From Thomasclavelia spiroformis (GTDB lineage Bacteria; Bacillota_I; Bacilli_A; Erysipelotrichales; Coprobacillaceae): DNA of 17,075 bases. Positions 1 to 8,225 of this stretch are shown here, in pieces (position 1 is the first letter of the stretch; every line of letters starts with the position of its first letter). The stretch covers positions 1-17,075 of the forward strand of contig JAGZCC010000049.1 in the NCBI GenBank assembly GCA_018369555.1, in the 5' to 3' direction. The translations under genes were made by a program, and so were the position numbers. The notes below the pieces were generated by a model that worked only from the letters and a program-made list of their open reading frames with translations, ran no database searches and was not told where the DNA came from.

Positions 1-1823
1 GTAACTTGCACTGGAATTTCGTTACCACACATTGATTTGGTAGCAAGATCAAATAATAAAATTTCTTCATTAGTTTTTAAATTCTTAACACCTTTACCTG
101 TAAAAACTAATTCATCACTATTACACTGTAAAATTTCAGCTGTTAATTTACATAAATTTTCTTTTAACCCTTCACATGCTTTTAAAACTGCTTTACCAGT
201 AACATAAGTAGTACTTGAAGCATAAGAACCTGAATCATATGGTGAAGCATCACTATCAGCACCAAAAACAATAATTTTATCAACATCACATTCTAAACTC
301 TCTGCTGCCATTTGCGCTAAAATTGTATCACAGCCAGTTCCCATATCAGCTGCACCAATTGATAATGTATAATAGCCTTCATCTTCTAATTTAATTGTTG
401 CTGAACCAACATCAACTCCAGAAATTCCTGAACCTTGCATTGCCATAGCAACTCCAGCACTACGTATTTTTCCATTTTCTAATTCACGAACTTTTGACTT
501 ATTTTCCCAATCAAACAATCTTTTAGCATGTTCCATACATTTATATAAAGTACAGCTTGTAGCAACTTCATTATAATAAGCAGGCATTATCTGACCTTGT
601 CTAACCATATTTTTTTCACGAATTACAACAGGATCAATATTTAAACGATCAGCTAATTCATTTACGATTGATTCAACTGCAAAAGTTCCTTGAGTTGCTC
701 CATAACCACGATATGCTCCAGCTGCTTGAGTATTTGTATAAACAACATCGTAACTAAACTTAAATGCTTCTAAATTATTTGAATATAATGGTATTGATTT
801 ATGGCCTGATAATCCTACCGTAGTTGGTCCATGTTCACCAAAAGCCCCAGTATTTGATAAGGTATAAACATCAATTGCTTTAATTGTTCCATCATTCATT
901 GCCCCTATTTTTACCGTTACTTCCATTTCATGACGAGGTGAAGCTGCAATTTGTGATTCTGTTCGAGTATAAATAATTCGTGATGGTTTTTTAGTCATCC
1001 ATGTTACAAAAGCAGGATAAATTTCAGCTACAACAGTCTGTTTAGCCCCAAAACCACCACCAATTCTTGGCTTTTCAACTCTTATTTTTGATTTTGGGAT
1101 ACCAAGTGCATTAGCTAAAATTCGGCGAACATGGAAAATAATTTGTGTTGAACTAATTACATGTAAACGTCCATAAGCATCAATTTGACAATATGCTCTA
1201 AATGTTTCCATCATTGCTTGGTTATTAGCCTTAGTATGATAAGTTCTTTCGATAACTTCATCACATTTAGAAAATACTTCATCAATATTACCATCTTGGC
1301 AAGTATCACTAGCACACAAGTTTCGTTGATTATCAGCTCCAACTGGACATAATGATTTCCAGTTATCTTCAGGATGAATTAATACCTCATTATCTTTAGC
1401 TTCTTTAAAATCAATAATTGCATCTAAAACTTGATATTTTACTTTAATCAATTTTAATGCCTGATCAACTACTTTTTCATTTTCTCCTGCTACAATTGCT
1501 ACAGCATCACCTACAAAACGAACCCTTTGATCAAGAATTAAACGATCGTATGGACTAGGTTCAGGATATGTTTGACCTGCCATGGTAAAACGCTGATTAG
1601 GAACATCTTTATATGTATAAATAGCTTCAATGCCACTAATTGCTTTTGCTTCACTCGTATCAATTTCTTCAATTAATGCATGAGCATGTGGAGAACGTAA
1701 CACCTTAACAATTAAACAATCATCAGGGGTAATATCTTCAACATAAACAGGTTTTCCTAAAAGAAGATTCATTGCATCTTTTTTTATTACTGCTTTATTT
1801 ACTTGTTTAAAAGATTTATCCAT
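1..1823 (-). CDS. xdhA: Xanthine dehydrogenase family, molybdopterin-binding (large) subunit, 3' end beyond the window
   Basis: This is the catalytic subunit of a three-subunit molybdenum hydroxylase, which would hydroxylate xanthine or a related purine in the cytoplasm. Translation from the ATG at 1823 stays open for 607 codons to the left edge, against roughly 750-770 for the family. Visible signatures are the SPHAHA segment near the N-terminus, the cofactor-binding RIGGGFGAK motif (three glycines at residues 255-257) and AYRGYG (residues 370-375). The catalytic glutamate expected near the C-terminus lies outside the window. The start has GGAG eight bases upstream and lies 2 nt after the stop of the iron-sulphur subunit gene, so the two are cotranscribed. 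Exact substrate is inferred from the neighbouring NCS2 permease; a nicotinate, purine or aldehyde hydroxylase of the same family is possible. Confidence 0.93.
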   Translation of the reverse strand, partial: MDKSFKQVNKAVIKKDAMNLLLGKPVYVEDITPDDCLIVKVLRSPHAHALIEEIDTSEAKAISGIEAIYTYKDVPNQRFTMAGQTYPEPSPYDRLILDQRVRFVGDAVAIVAGENEKVVDQALKLIKVKYQVLDAIIDFKEAKDNEVLIHPEDNWKSLCPVGADNQRNLCASDTCQDGNIDEVFSKCDEVIERTYHTKANNQAMMETFRAYCQIDAYGRLHVISSTQIIFHVRRILANALGIPKSKIRVEKPRIGGGFGAKQTVVAEIYPAFVTWMTKKPSRIIYTRTESQIAASPRHEMEVTVKIGAMNDGTIKAIDVYTLSNTGAFGEHGPTTVGLSGHKSIPLYSNNLEAFKFSYDVVYTNTQAAGAYRGYGATQGTFAVESIVNELADRLNIDPVVIREKNMVRQGQIMPAYYNEVATSCTLYKCMEHAKRLFDWENKSKVRELENGKIRSAGVAMAMQGSGISGVDVGSATIKLEDEGYYTLSIGAADMGTGCDTILAQMAAESLECDVDKIIVFGADSDASPYDSGSYASSTTYVTGKAVLKACEGLKENLCKLTAEILQCNSDELVFTGKGVKNLKTNEEILLFDLATKSMCGNEIPVQV

Positions 1824-1825
1824 CA

Positions 1826-2290
1826 CTATTCTCCTTTCTGCTTTTTAAATGCTAAATACGCTTTAATTCCACGTAATTGTCCTTCATACCCTGAACAGCG
1901 ACAAAGATTCCCAGATAAATATGCTAATATTTCATCATCACTTGGATCAGGATTTTCTTTAAATAATGCCATTGCATTCATCATAAATCCCGGATTACAA
2001 AAACCACATTGTTCAGCTCCTTGACTTGCAATAAACGCAGCAAATTCACTTGCTTCTTCTTGTAAACCTTCTAAAGTTACAATTTTATGACCAGCCACAC
2101 GCAAAGCTAAAATACTGCAAGATAAAATTGGTTTATCATCCATAAACACTGTGCACAAACCACAATTACTCGTATCACAACCACGTTTAACACTTAAACA
2201 TCCATTTTTACGCAGAAAGTCGATTAATAACATATCTGGTGAAATATCCTGGCAAATATCTTTTCCATTTAAATTTAATTTAATTTCCAT
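1826..2290 (-). CDS. xdhC: Xanthine dehydrogenase family, [2Fe-2S] iron-sulphur subunit
   Basis: This 154-residue protein passes electrons from the molybdenum centre to the FAD subunit. It has the standard two-domain layout. A plant-type ferredoxin domain carries cysteines C38, C43, C46 and C58. A helical domain carries the second cluster at C95, C98, C130 and C132 (CGFC and CRC motifs). The family is usually about 150-165 residues, so it is full length. An upstream in-frame TTG at 2314 exists, but the ATG at 2290 is preferred because a perfect AAGGAGG lies just before it and the family normally begins here. The gene overlaps the 3' end of the FAD-subunit gene by 11 nt, which suggests translational coupling. 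The symbol follows the E. coli xdhABC convention and is not the XdhC cofactor-insertion chaperone. Confidence 0.95.
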   Translation of the reverse strand: MEIKLNLNGKDICQDISPDMLLIDFLRKNGCLSVKRGCDTSNCGLCTVFMDDKPILSCSILALRVAGHKIVTLEGLQEEASEFAAFIASQGAEQCGFCNPGFMMNAMALFKENPDPSDDEILAYLSGNLCRCSGYEGQLRGIKAYLAFKKQKGE

Positions 2291-3083
2291 GACTTTCCTC
2301 CTTATCAAGTTCAAATAACGAACGTTGAATTAACACTTTGGAAATACGTCGACGATATTCCTTACTTCCTCTTAAGTTAGAACCAACAACTAATTGTTCA
2401 GCAATCTTTTCAGCAAATTCTTTTGCCGTTTCTTTAGTAACTCCTTTATCCAAGATATGAGTTTCATCATTAAAAGCAATTGCTTTTAATGGTCGGGCTC
2501 CAATTACACATAAATATTCATCATTTAACTTACTCATTGCTAAAGTCAAAACAGGAAAATCAGTTTTAGTATTTCTTTGTGACGTATAAACAATTTTAAC
2601 TGGAGATTTTTTTACAATTATTCTCACTAAAATATCTTTAGTCATCGGCATTGTCGCAAATTCACGAATAGGAATAATTCCCCCGGCATACATTTCTACA
2701 TAGGCATCCAATCCCATAAATACTGTTAGCACATCAGAAAATCCATAACGTCCATAAATGCTGCCACCAATAGTCGCTAAATTTCTAAACTGCACTCCAA
2801 CAATACTTTTGACACTTTCATAAATTGCATTATTTGTATATTCATTTAAGCTATGATCAAGTTCTAATTGACGCAATGTCACCATTGCTCCGATATGAAT
2901 CTCATCACCCTTATCTTCAATTTTATCTAATCCAAGATCACATAAATCAATAGCAATATCAACACCACGATTTTGCATCTTTAACCACATCATTCCACCA
3001 ATTACTACACTACTACGATTTTGACACAAATCATAAGCTTCTTTTAAAGTTTTAGCTCGAATATACTGATTAATTGTAAGCAA
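2280..3083 (-). CDS. xdhB: Xanthine dehydrogenase family, FAD-binding subunit
   Basis: This 267-residue protein is the flavin subunit that hands electrons to NAD+ or another acceptor. The N-terminal FAD_binding_5 fold shows VVIGG (residues 26-30) and the flavin pyrophosphate motif RNLATIGGSIYG (residues 100-111). The rest matches the C-terminal CO-dehydrogenase flavoprotein domain. Length is slightly below the usual 280-300 residues. The start is TTG: no in-frame ATG lies nearby, and GGGGG sits eight bases upstream of the TTG, inside the end of the permease gene. The stop of that gene is 3 nt away. The downstream iron-sulphur gene overlaps it by 11 nt. Gene order FAD, [2Fe-2S], Mo is common in anaerobic Bacillota. 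Confidence 0.92.
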   Translation of the reverse strand: MLTINQYIRAKTLKEAYDLCQNRSSVVIGGMMWLKMQNRGVDIAIDLCDLGLDKIEDKGDEIHIGAMVTLRQLELDHSLNEYTNNAIYESVKSIVGVQFRNLATIGGSIYGRYGFSDVLTVFMGLDAYVEMYAGGIIPIREFATMPMTKDILVRIIVKKSPVKIVYTSQRNTKTDFPVLTLAMSKLNDEYLCVIGARPLKAIAFNDETHILDKGVTKETAKEFAEKIAEQLVVGSNLRGSKEYRRRISKVLIQRSLFELDKEESHGN

Positions 3084-3086
3084 AAG

Positions 3087-4490
3087 TTATTCCCCCTTTA
3101 CTTTCTTTTCTTTTGGTAAACAAATATTTAAAATAATCGCTACAAAGGCAGCTGGAACAATTCCAGAACCTCCAAAAATTAATTGAACTGCCTCAGGTAA
3201 ACCAGCAAGAACAGCACTATTAGCCCCTAAACCATATCCCAATCCTAAAGCTACTGATACAATTGTCATATTACGAGCTGTTAGTGGCTCACGTGTAATT
3301 AATTGAATCCCACTCATAACAATTGATGAAAACATAATTACAGCCGCTCCACCTAAAACACTTTGAGGCATAATTGAAATCAATGCCGCAAGTTTAGGAA
3401 ATAAACCACATAAAATCAAGAAAATCGCCCCGCATGCTAAAGCATAACGATTAACAACTTTAGTCATTGTAACTAATCCTACATTTTGGCTAAATGAAGT
3501 ATTTGGTAATACACCAAAAAAAGCAGCAAAACTAGAACCAATTCCATCACAAATTACCCCACCTGATAATTCCTTATCATCAGCTTCTCGATCTAATCCA
3601 CCTTCAATAACTCCAGAAATATCTCCAACAGTTTCTACAGCTGTAACCACAAACATAATAAGAACTGGTAAAATAGCTCTTAAATCAAATACTGGCTTAA
3701 CCGGCATAAAATCAGGAAGTGCAAACCAACTTGCTTCAGCTACTTTACTCCAATCTAATACCCATGATTTTACAAATTCAGTCCCATCAGCGCTAATTCC
3801 TGTAGTTGAAACAAACATTGGTAAAATCATACAAACAATATATCCACAAATAATTCCAATTAAGATACATGAATAATTCAACATCCCACTAGTACCATGT
3901 TTCAAAACCAAAATTACAATTAAAACAAACAATGCAATTAATAAGTTTTCAATTGATCCATAATCCTTAGCTCCAGTTCCACCACCAAATGAACCGACGC
4001 CTACGCTAATTAACGATAAACCAATTGAAAGCACAACTGTTCCTGTAACAACTGCTGGAAAAAATTTTCTTAATGGTTTAAGCATAAAACCTAATACAGT
4101 TTCAAATAAACCACCAATAATTGAAGCTCCCATAATTGCTCCATAACCAATGATTCCACCACCCATTACATTGGCAATACTTTGAAAGACACCAATAAAG
4201 CCTGAACTAGTTCCCATAATAATTGGTACTTTACCACCAATTGGACCAATTGCAAATAATTGTACTAAAGTAACAACGCCAGCAATAAGCATTGCATTTT
4301 GTAATAACGAAACTTGAATTTTAGCAAACTGTGAAGCATCAGACATCGCTGCACAGGCACTTGTAATAATTAAAATTGGTGTTAAATTACCAACAAACAT
4401 TGCCAAAACATGTTGCAATCCAAGTGGAATTGCTTGTTTTAGTGGTAATTTTCCCTCAAATTTATACGGACTCGAATACTTTTTTTCCAT
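3087..4490 (-). CDS. NCS2 (nucleobase:cation symporter-2) permease, xanthine/uracil type
   Basis: A 467-residue integral membrane protein with about 12-14 hydrophobic segments, of the nucleobase-ascorbate transporter family. Three family features are visible: the QH pair of helix 1 (Q26, H27), the carboxylate in ETVGD (E286) that corresponds to the substrate-contacting glutamate of UraA and XanQ, and the signature QNVGLVTMTK (from Q335). The QNVG form is typical of xanthine and uric acid permeases, and the cotranscribed hydroxylase genes support xanthine or a related purine as cargo. It probably imports the substrate of the downstream enzyme by proton symport. The ATG at 4490 lies 10 nt after the ATPase gene and has a recognisable AGAGGTAT leader. 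Uracil specificity cannot be excluded. Confidence 0.9.
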   Translation of the reverse strand: MEKKYSSPYKFEGKLPLKQAIPLGLQHVLAMFVGNLTPILIITSACAAMSDASQFAKIQVSLLQNAMLIAGVVTLVQLFAIGPIGGKVPIIMGTSSGFIGVFQSIANVMGGGIIGYGAIMGASIIGGLFETVLGFMLKPLRKFFPAVVTGTVVLSIGLSLISVGVGSFGGGTGAKDYGSIENLLIALFVLIVILVLKHGTSGMLNYSCILIGIICGYIVCMILPMFVSTTGISADGTEFVKSWVLDWSKVAEASWFALPDFMPVKPVFDLRAILPVLIMFVVTAVETVGDISGVIEGGLDREADDKELSGGVICDGIGSSFAAFFGVLPNTSFSQNVGLVTMTKVVNRYALACGAIFLILCGLFPKLAALISIMPQSVLGGAAVIMFSSIVMSGIQLITREPLTARNMTIVSVALGLGYGLGANSAVLAGLPEAVQLIFGGSGIVPAAFVAIILNICLPKEKKVKGE

Positions 4491-4500
4491 AATATACCTC

Positions 4501-5262
4501 TTATTCTATTAAACTATAAAATTGTTTTACATCCTTTTTAATAATTATATTTGGATAAATCAATCTGATTTTTTGCGTAATTTCCTCTGGGGTCTCTGAT
4601 AAAGGATAGATTTTACTAATGATTTTTCCCTCATCCAGCAATAAAACCTGATTACAATAATTGAGCGCATCTAACGGATTGTGAATCACTAATATAATTG
4701 CCTTATCATCATTTTTAGCTAAATCACAAAGTTTTTGAAATAACATGTGACGATTATCAAAATCCAATGCACTATCTGGTTCATCAAGTAACATTATAGG
4801 CGTATCTTGCATCAAAATACGTGCAAAATTAACTAATTGTTTTTGCCCCTCGCTTAAAATGCTATAATCTTTATCTAACAAATTTTCAAAATGTAATAAC
4901 TTTGTGATTTCATTAATTTTAGCATCATTTTTCCTTTTACCAATTTTCCAATATGCATAGTTACCTAATGAAATTAAATCATAAACACTGATACCATCAA
5001 TTATCTCTATTCTTTGAGTCAACATACTGATATTTTTTGCTCTTTGCTTAATACTCATTTCCAAAAAATTTTCACCACAAAAAAGCACATCGCCACTAGT
5101 TTTTAAAGAACCCATAATTCCCTTTAATAAAGTTGACTTCCCACAGCCATTACGACCTACTAATCCAATAATATTCCCCTGATTCAAACTAAAAGAAACA
5201 TTATCAATAACATTATCACTATAAAATACCGAAAAATTTTTAACACTCAATAATTCTTTCAT
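4501..5262 (-). CDS. ABC importer ATPase, FecE/BtuD type
   Basis: A 253-residue cytoplasmic nucleotide-binding subunit. Walker A is GRNGCGKST (residues 36-44), the Q-loop is in SMLTQR (around 79-84), the signature is LSEGQ (136-140), Walker B is IMLLDEP (156-162) and the switch histidine is H194. Start ATG and the stop of the permease gene overlap as ATGA, so the two should be made in step. With the permease and lipoprotein upstream it forms a type II importer of the class used for iron-siderophore, haem, cobalamin, molybdate or tungstate. Position between the binding protein and the molybdenum hydroxylase genes favours oxyanion uptake, but nothing in this subunit specifies cargo. Confidence 0.93.
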   Translation of the reverse strand: MKELLSVKNFSVFYSDNVIDNVSFSLNQGNIIGLVGRNGCGKSTLLKGIMGSLKTSGDVLFCGENFLEMSIKQRAKNISMLTQRIEIIDGISVYDLISLGNYAYWKIGKRKNDAKINEITKLLHFENLLDKDYSILSEGQKQLVNFARILMQDTPIMLLDEPDSALDFDNRHMLFQKLCDLAKNDDKAIILVIHNPLDALNYCNQVLLLDEGKIISKIYPLSETPEEITQKIRLIYPNIIIKKDVKQFYSLIE

Positions 5263-6254
5263 TTAATATTCCCTCGTTGACGATACATCCAAAACAATAA
5301 CATTGGTGAAGCAAAAAGAATCGTCAAAACACTTAATGGTAATTCTGCACCAAAAACAAGCGATCTTGCAAGCATATCAGCAATTAAAATAATTATGGCA
5401 CCAATTAAACCACTGACAATATAAAAACATCCTGTACGTTTTTTCAAAAACAAATATGTGATATGCGGGGCTATTAAACCGACAAACGAAATTACTCCAG
5501 TAATTGCAATTACTGAGGCAATTAACCATGTTGTAAGTAACAAAATAACAATTCTTTGTCCTTTGGCATTTAATCCTAAGTATTTAGCATTTTCATCACC
5601 TAATGACAAAATAACAATTCGATGATGGGCTAAACAAAGTAAAATAAATGGAACTATCCCCAATAATAATGATAAAAGCACCTTATCAAGAGTAATTGAA
5701 GCTAAACTCCCCATTGTCCAAAATTCAATTGAGGCAAGTTCACCTAATGGATCTGCCACATATTTAAGCATCATAATTCCAGCATCTGCTAAAGAGGAAA
5801 TAATTATTCCCGCTAAAATATATGTAGAAAGCTCTTTAGTTTTAGTTGTTCTAACCAAAAATATAACTAAAATCAAACTTAACATTCCAAAAATAAAAGC
5901 TCCAACTGTCTTTTCTAAAAGTGATCCTGCTCCTATTACAATTGCTAAAGCTGCCCCTAAACTTGCTCCAGAAGCTACTCCAGTTAAATCAGGCGAAGCT
6001 AAAGGGTTGCAAAATAGCACTTGATAAATACTCCCAACAAATCCTAAAGCAACTCCAGCATATAACCCCATTATAGCTCGGGGAATCCGCAAATGATAAA
6101 ATACATTAGACTGGATTAACGAATCATTTTTACCTAATAAAATATCAATAATATCGATAATTGATAAATCAAAACTACCAATCAATAATGAAAAAACAAA
6201 TAAAACAATACAAATAACAATAATTATAATTAAACTTAGATTGCTTTTTTTCAT
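5259..6254 (-). CDS. FecCD-family ABC importer permease
   Basis: A 331-residue membrane protein with about ten hydrophobic segments, matching the FecCD/BtuC family over its full usual length (about 320-350). Characteristic stretches are the LRIPRAIMGLYAGVALGFVG segment after helix 1, the NPLASPDLTGVASGASLGAA loop and the cytoplasmic coupling region TGVISFVGLIAPH. It works as a homodimer with the ATPase and the lipoprotein. The ATG at 6254 begins 1 nt after the stop of the binding-protein gene, and no good Shine-Dalgarno sequence is visible, so translation probably depends on coupling. The ATPase gene overlaps its 3' end by 4 nt. Confidence 0.93.
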   Translation of the reverse strand: MKKSNLSLIIIIVICIVLFVFSLLIGSFDLSIIDIIDILLGKNDSLIQSNVFYHLRIPRAIMGLYAGVALGFVGSIYQVLFCNPLASPDLTGVASGASLGAALAIVIGAGSLLEKTVGAFIFGMLSLILVIFLVRTTKTKELSTYILAGIIISSLADAGIMMLKYVADPLGELASIEFWTMGSLASITLDKVLLSLLLGIVPFILLCLAHHRIVILSLGDENAKYLGLNAKGQRIVILLLTTWLIASVIAITGVISFVGLIAPHITYLFLKKRTGCFYIVSGLIGAIIILIADMLARSLVFGAELPLSVLTILFASPMLLFWMYRQRGNIK

Positions 6255-6255
6255 T

Positions 6256-7269
6256 TTATTTAATGATTAAACTTTGATCTACTTCGAAATCATAAAATGT
6301 ATCATAAAAATCAACGACATCTTCTTTAAAATCATCAAACGAATATTTATCTTCATGTAAAATACTAGCCAACCACATTGAACCTAAGATTGCTGAAGGA
6401 ACTGGTGAATCCCATTCTTCAATTTCTTTTGGCATTTGATAAACTGCCTTATTTTTTATTGCAGTTAGTGTTGCTAATTGACTATCATTTAATATATCTT
6501 GAACACAATATGCTGCAGCTGGTGGAATAATAATAATATCAGGATTTAATTGTAAAAGTGTCTCATAAGAAACAGCAGTCCAATAATCACCTTCTATATC
6601 TTTAGCCACATTTTTACCACCGGCAATTTCAATCATTTTACTTTGATACATTGCTCCAGGAGCTGTTTCTAAAAAAGTAGAATTAGAACTCATGTAAACT
6701 GTCTTATTACTATTACCATATTTTTTCATTTCTTCAATTTGATTATCATAATATAAATTCAAAAGCTTAGCTTGATCATCTTTACCAGTAGCTTTTGCAA
6801 GCAATGTAAGCATTTGTAATAATAATTCATCACTTTCTGGATTAACAACTAATGACTTTACGCCTAAATCATCTAATGTATCCGCATTATCTTTTAATTT
6901 TAATGGCAAAATAACTAAATCAGGTTCTAAATCAGCAATTGCTTCGATATTAATTCCTTTCATTGAACCTACTTGTGGTAATTCTAGTAATTTAGAATTT
7001 ACCATAGAATAAATTGGTCGACTGTTGGCCTTTTGTTCAATTCCAACTAAATTATCACTAAGACCTAAAGCAAGGCATGCATACGTACCAATATAATATG
7101 TACTGACTAATTTTTCAGCTGGTTGTTTTAAAACTACTTTTCTTCCAGCCTGATCTGTTAATGTAATTTTTGTTTCCTCTGTTTTTTCTTTTGATTCATT
7201 CTTGCTACAACCTGTCAATGAAAAAATCAGTGTAAACGTTAATAGTACTCCTATAATTTTTTTAATCAT
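6256..7269 (-). CDS. ABC importer substrate-binding lipoprotein (periplasmic-binding-protein-like II, Fe/B12/molybdate class)
   Basis: A 337-residue secreted lipoprotein: MIKK start, hydrophobic signal segment and lipobox SLTGC, followed by a charged linker rich in K and E. The mature part begins with ITLTDQAGRKVVL and contains NIEAIADLEPDLVI, both typical of the Peripla_BP_2 family that binds siderophores, cobalamin, haem or, for MolA, molybdate. The C-terminal WDSPVPSAILGSMWLA and FYDTFYDFEVD segments recall MolA/FbpB-like members. I take the ATG at 7269 as start because AAGGTG lies 6 nt upstream; a GTG at 7278 in the same frame has no properly spaced site. It overlaps the NTPase gene by 8 nt. 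Molybdate or tungstate is my preferred cargo, by context only. Confidence 0.9.
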   Translation of the reverse strand: MIKKIIGVLLTFTLIFSLTGCSKNESKEKTEETKITLTDQAGRKVVLKQPAEKLVSTYYIGTYACLALGLSDNLVGIEQKANSRPIYSMVNSKLLELPQVGSMKGINIEAIADLEPDLVILPLKLKDNADTLDDLGVKSLVVNPESDELLLQMLTLLAKATGKDDQAKLLNLYYDNQIEEMKKYGNSNKTVYMSSNSTFLETAPGAMYQSKMIEIAGGKNVAKDIEGDYWTAVSYETLLQLNPDIIIIPPAAAYCVQDILNDSQLATLTAIKNKAVYQMPKEIEEWDSPVPSAILGSMWLASILHEDKYSFDDFKEDVVDFYDTFYDFEVDQSLIIK

Positions 7270-7795
7270 TTCTATCACCTTCCAATTTAAAAAATATATT
7301 TAATCTAGATATGATTTCTTGATATGCTTTTTCAAATGAAATTGTATCTAAATCATACAGATAACAATCTTTTCGACTTTTTATTTTTTCTAAATAATCA
7401 ATTTTTTCTGCTTTGATAACTGCAATAACAACTTTATCACTATTTAACACTTTATCAACATAATAAAGAAAATCATAACTGGTTCTTTCAAACCTTCCTA
7501 ATTCATCCATAATAATCAATGGGTAATTACTACTTAACGCTTTTTTCAAACATTCTTTTCCAAATGTAGAAAATGTCTCTGGTATCCCAATTATTTTATT
7601 ATCAACATATTTTGAAATAGGAATCGATGTCTTATTAATAAAATCATACATCTGATATGTTGAAATTAAACCATGTCTTTTTAATGGGATTGTTTTAAAA
7701 CCAGCATAGTTATTATACTGATTAATAACCCTTTTAACTAAAGTTGACTTGCCGGCATTTTTTCTACCTGTAATCAATATATTTTTCTTTTCCAA
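7262..7795 (-). CDS. THEP1-like P-loop NTPase
   Basis: A 177-residue cytoplasmic protein with Walker A GRKNAGKST (residues 10-18) and Walker B IIMDELGRFE (D97, E98). This arrangement matches the small NTPase_1/THEP1 nucleoside-triphosphatase family. The start must be TTG at 7795: GGAG lies 7 nt upstream, an in-frame TGA lies just before it, and no ATG follows before about residue 49. It is the first gene of the operon, directly behind the promoter at 7840-7868, and overlaps the lipoprotein gene by 8 nt. Physiological role is unknown. Linkage to a metal-type importer and a molybdoenzyme suggests a role in cofactor or metal handling, loosely comparable to MobB, but this is inference. Confidence 0.72.
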   Translation of the reverse strand: MEKKNILITGRKNAGKSTLVKRVINQYNNYAGFKTIPLKRHGLISTYQMYDFINKTSIPISKYVDNKIIGIPETFSTFGKECLKKALSSNYPLIIMDELGRFERTSYDFLYYVDKVLNSDKVVIAVIKAEKIDYLEKIKSRKDCYLYDLDTISFEKAYQEIISRLNIFFKLEGDRND

Positions 7796-7839
7796 CTCTT
7801 CTCTCCATCATATCTAAATCAATGTTTTTTAATGTAAAA

Positions 7840-7868
7840 ATTATATCATATAAGCCGCTTTTCTACAA
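7840..7868 (-). promoter_or_regulatory. Promoter of the NTPase-importer-xanthine dehydrogenase operon
   Basis: On the minus strand, TTGTAG (7868-7863) and TATAAT (7845-7840) are separated by exactly 17 nt. The -10 is a perfect consensus. It lies 44 nt before the TTG start of the NTPase gene. Gaps of 10 nt or less and overlaps downstream leave no room for another strong promoter before the left edge. Confidence 0.7.
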
Positions 7869-7882
7869 TGAATCACCATTAA

Positions 7883-8185
7883 TTAATCAAACAACACAAA
7901 CTCTAAACAATATACTGATGAATCAAACATAACCGTGTTAAAACCATAACAGATACAATCATCATATGATCCATCCCAATCATTATTTAACTGTGTTAAT
8001 AATGCTAAAACATCATTTTTTTCTATTTCAAGCGTACAGTAAAATTCACTATGATTTTTTAATCCTTGATAATTACGGACTGGTGATATTGAGAATTTAG
8101 AATTGATTTGTTTTAATTTTTCTTTTACTTGCTCAACCTGAATATCTTCTTCACTTGAAATGATTACATGTAATCTAGCTAACAT
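7883..8185 (-). CDS. Hypothetical protein, 100 residues
   Basis: I do not recognise this family. The protein is small and acidic, with no signal peptide or membrane segment. It alternates predicted strands and helices: a strand near residues 3-9, a charged helix around 15-28, and an aromatic- and cysteine-rich C-terminal half with NDWDGSYDDC around residue 68. The ATG at 8185 has only a weak purine-rich leader. It sits 15 nt behind the terminator hairpin of the trigger-factor-like gene, so it is expressed either by read-through or from a promoter inside that gene. It is followed after 14 nt by the operon promoter of the NTPase gene. Codon use resembles its neighbours, and the frame is uninterrupted. 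Confidence 0.6.
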   Translation of the reverse strand: MLARLHVIISSEEDIQVEQVKEKLKQINSKFSISPVRNYQGLKNHSEFYCTLEIEKNDVLALLTQLNNDWDGSYDDCICYGFNTVMFDSSVYCLEFVLFD

Positions 8186-8200
8186 GTCATTTTCGTGGAA

Positions 8201-8225
8201 AAACCGATAGATAATCTATCGGTTT
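8201..8225 (-). terminator. Rho-independent terminator of the trigger-factor-like gene
   Basis: AAACCGATAGAT and its exact inverse complement (12-bp arms, 1-nt centre) form a hairpin followed by five T residues on the minus strand. The hairpin overlaps the stop codon of the gene at 8224-8226. Confidence 0.85.

Noticed and set aside
1803..2024. Plus-strand open frame of 73 codons
   Set aside because: It is antisense to the iron-sulphur subunit gene, has no ribosome binding site and no recognisable product.
7796..7882. Molybdenum-cofactor riboswitch before the operon
   Set aside because: The leader after the predicted start of transcription is only about 35-40 nt, too short for that aptamer.
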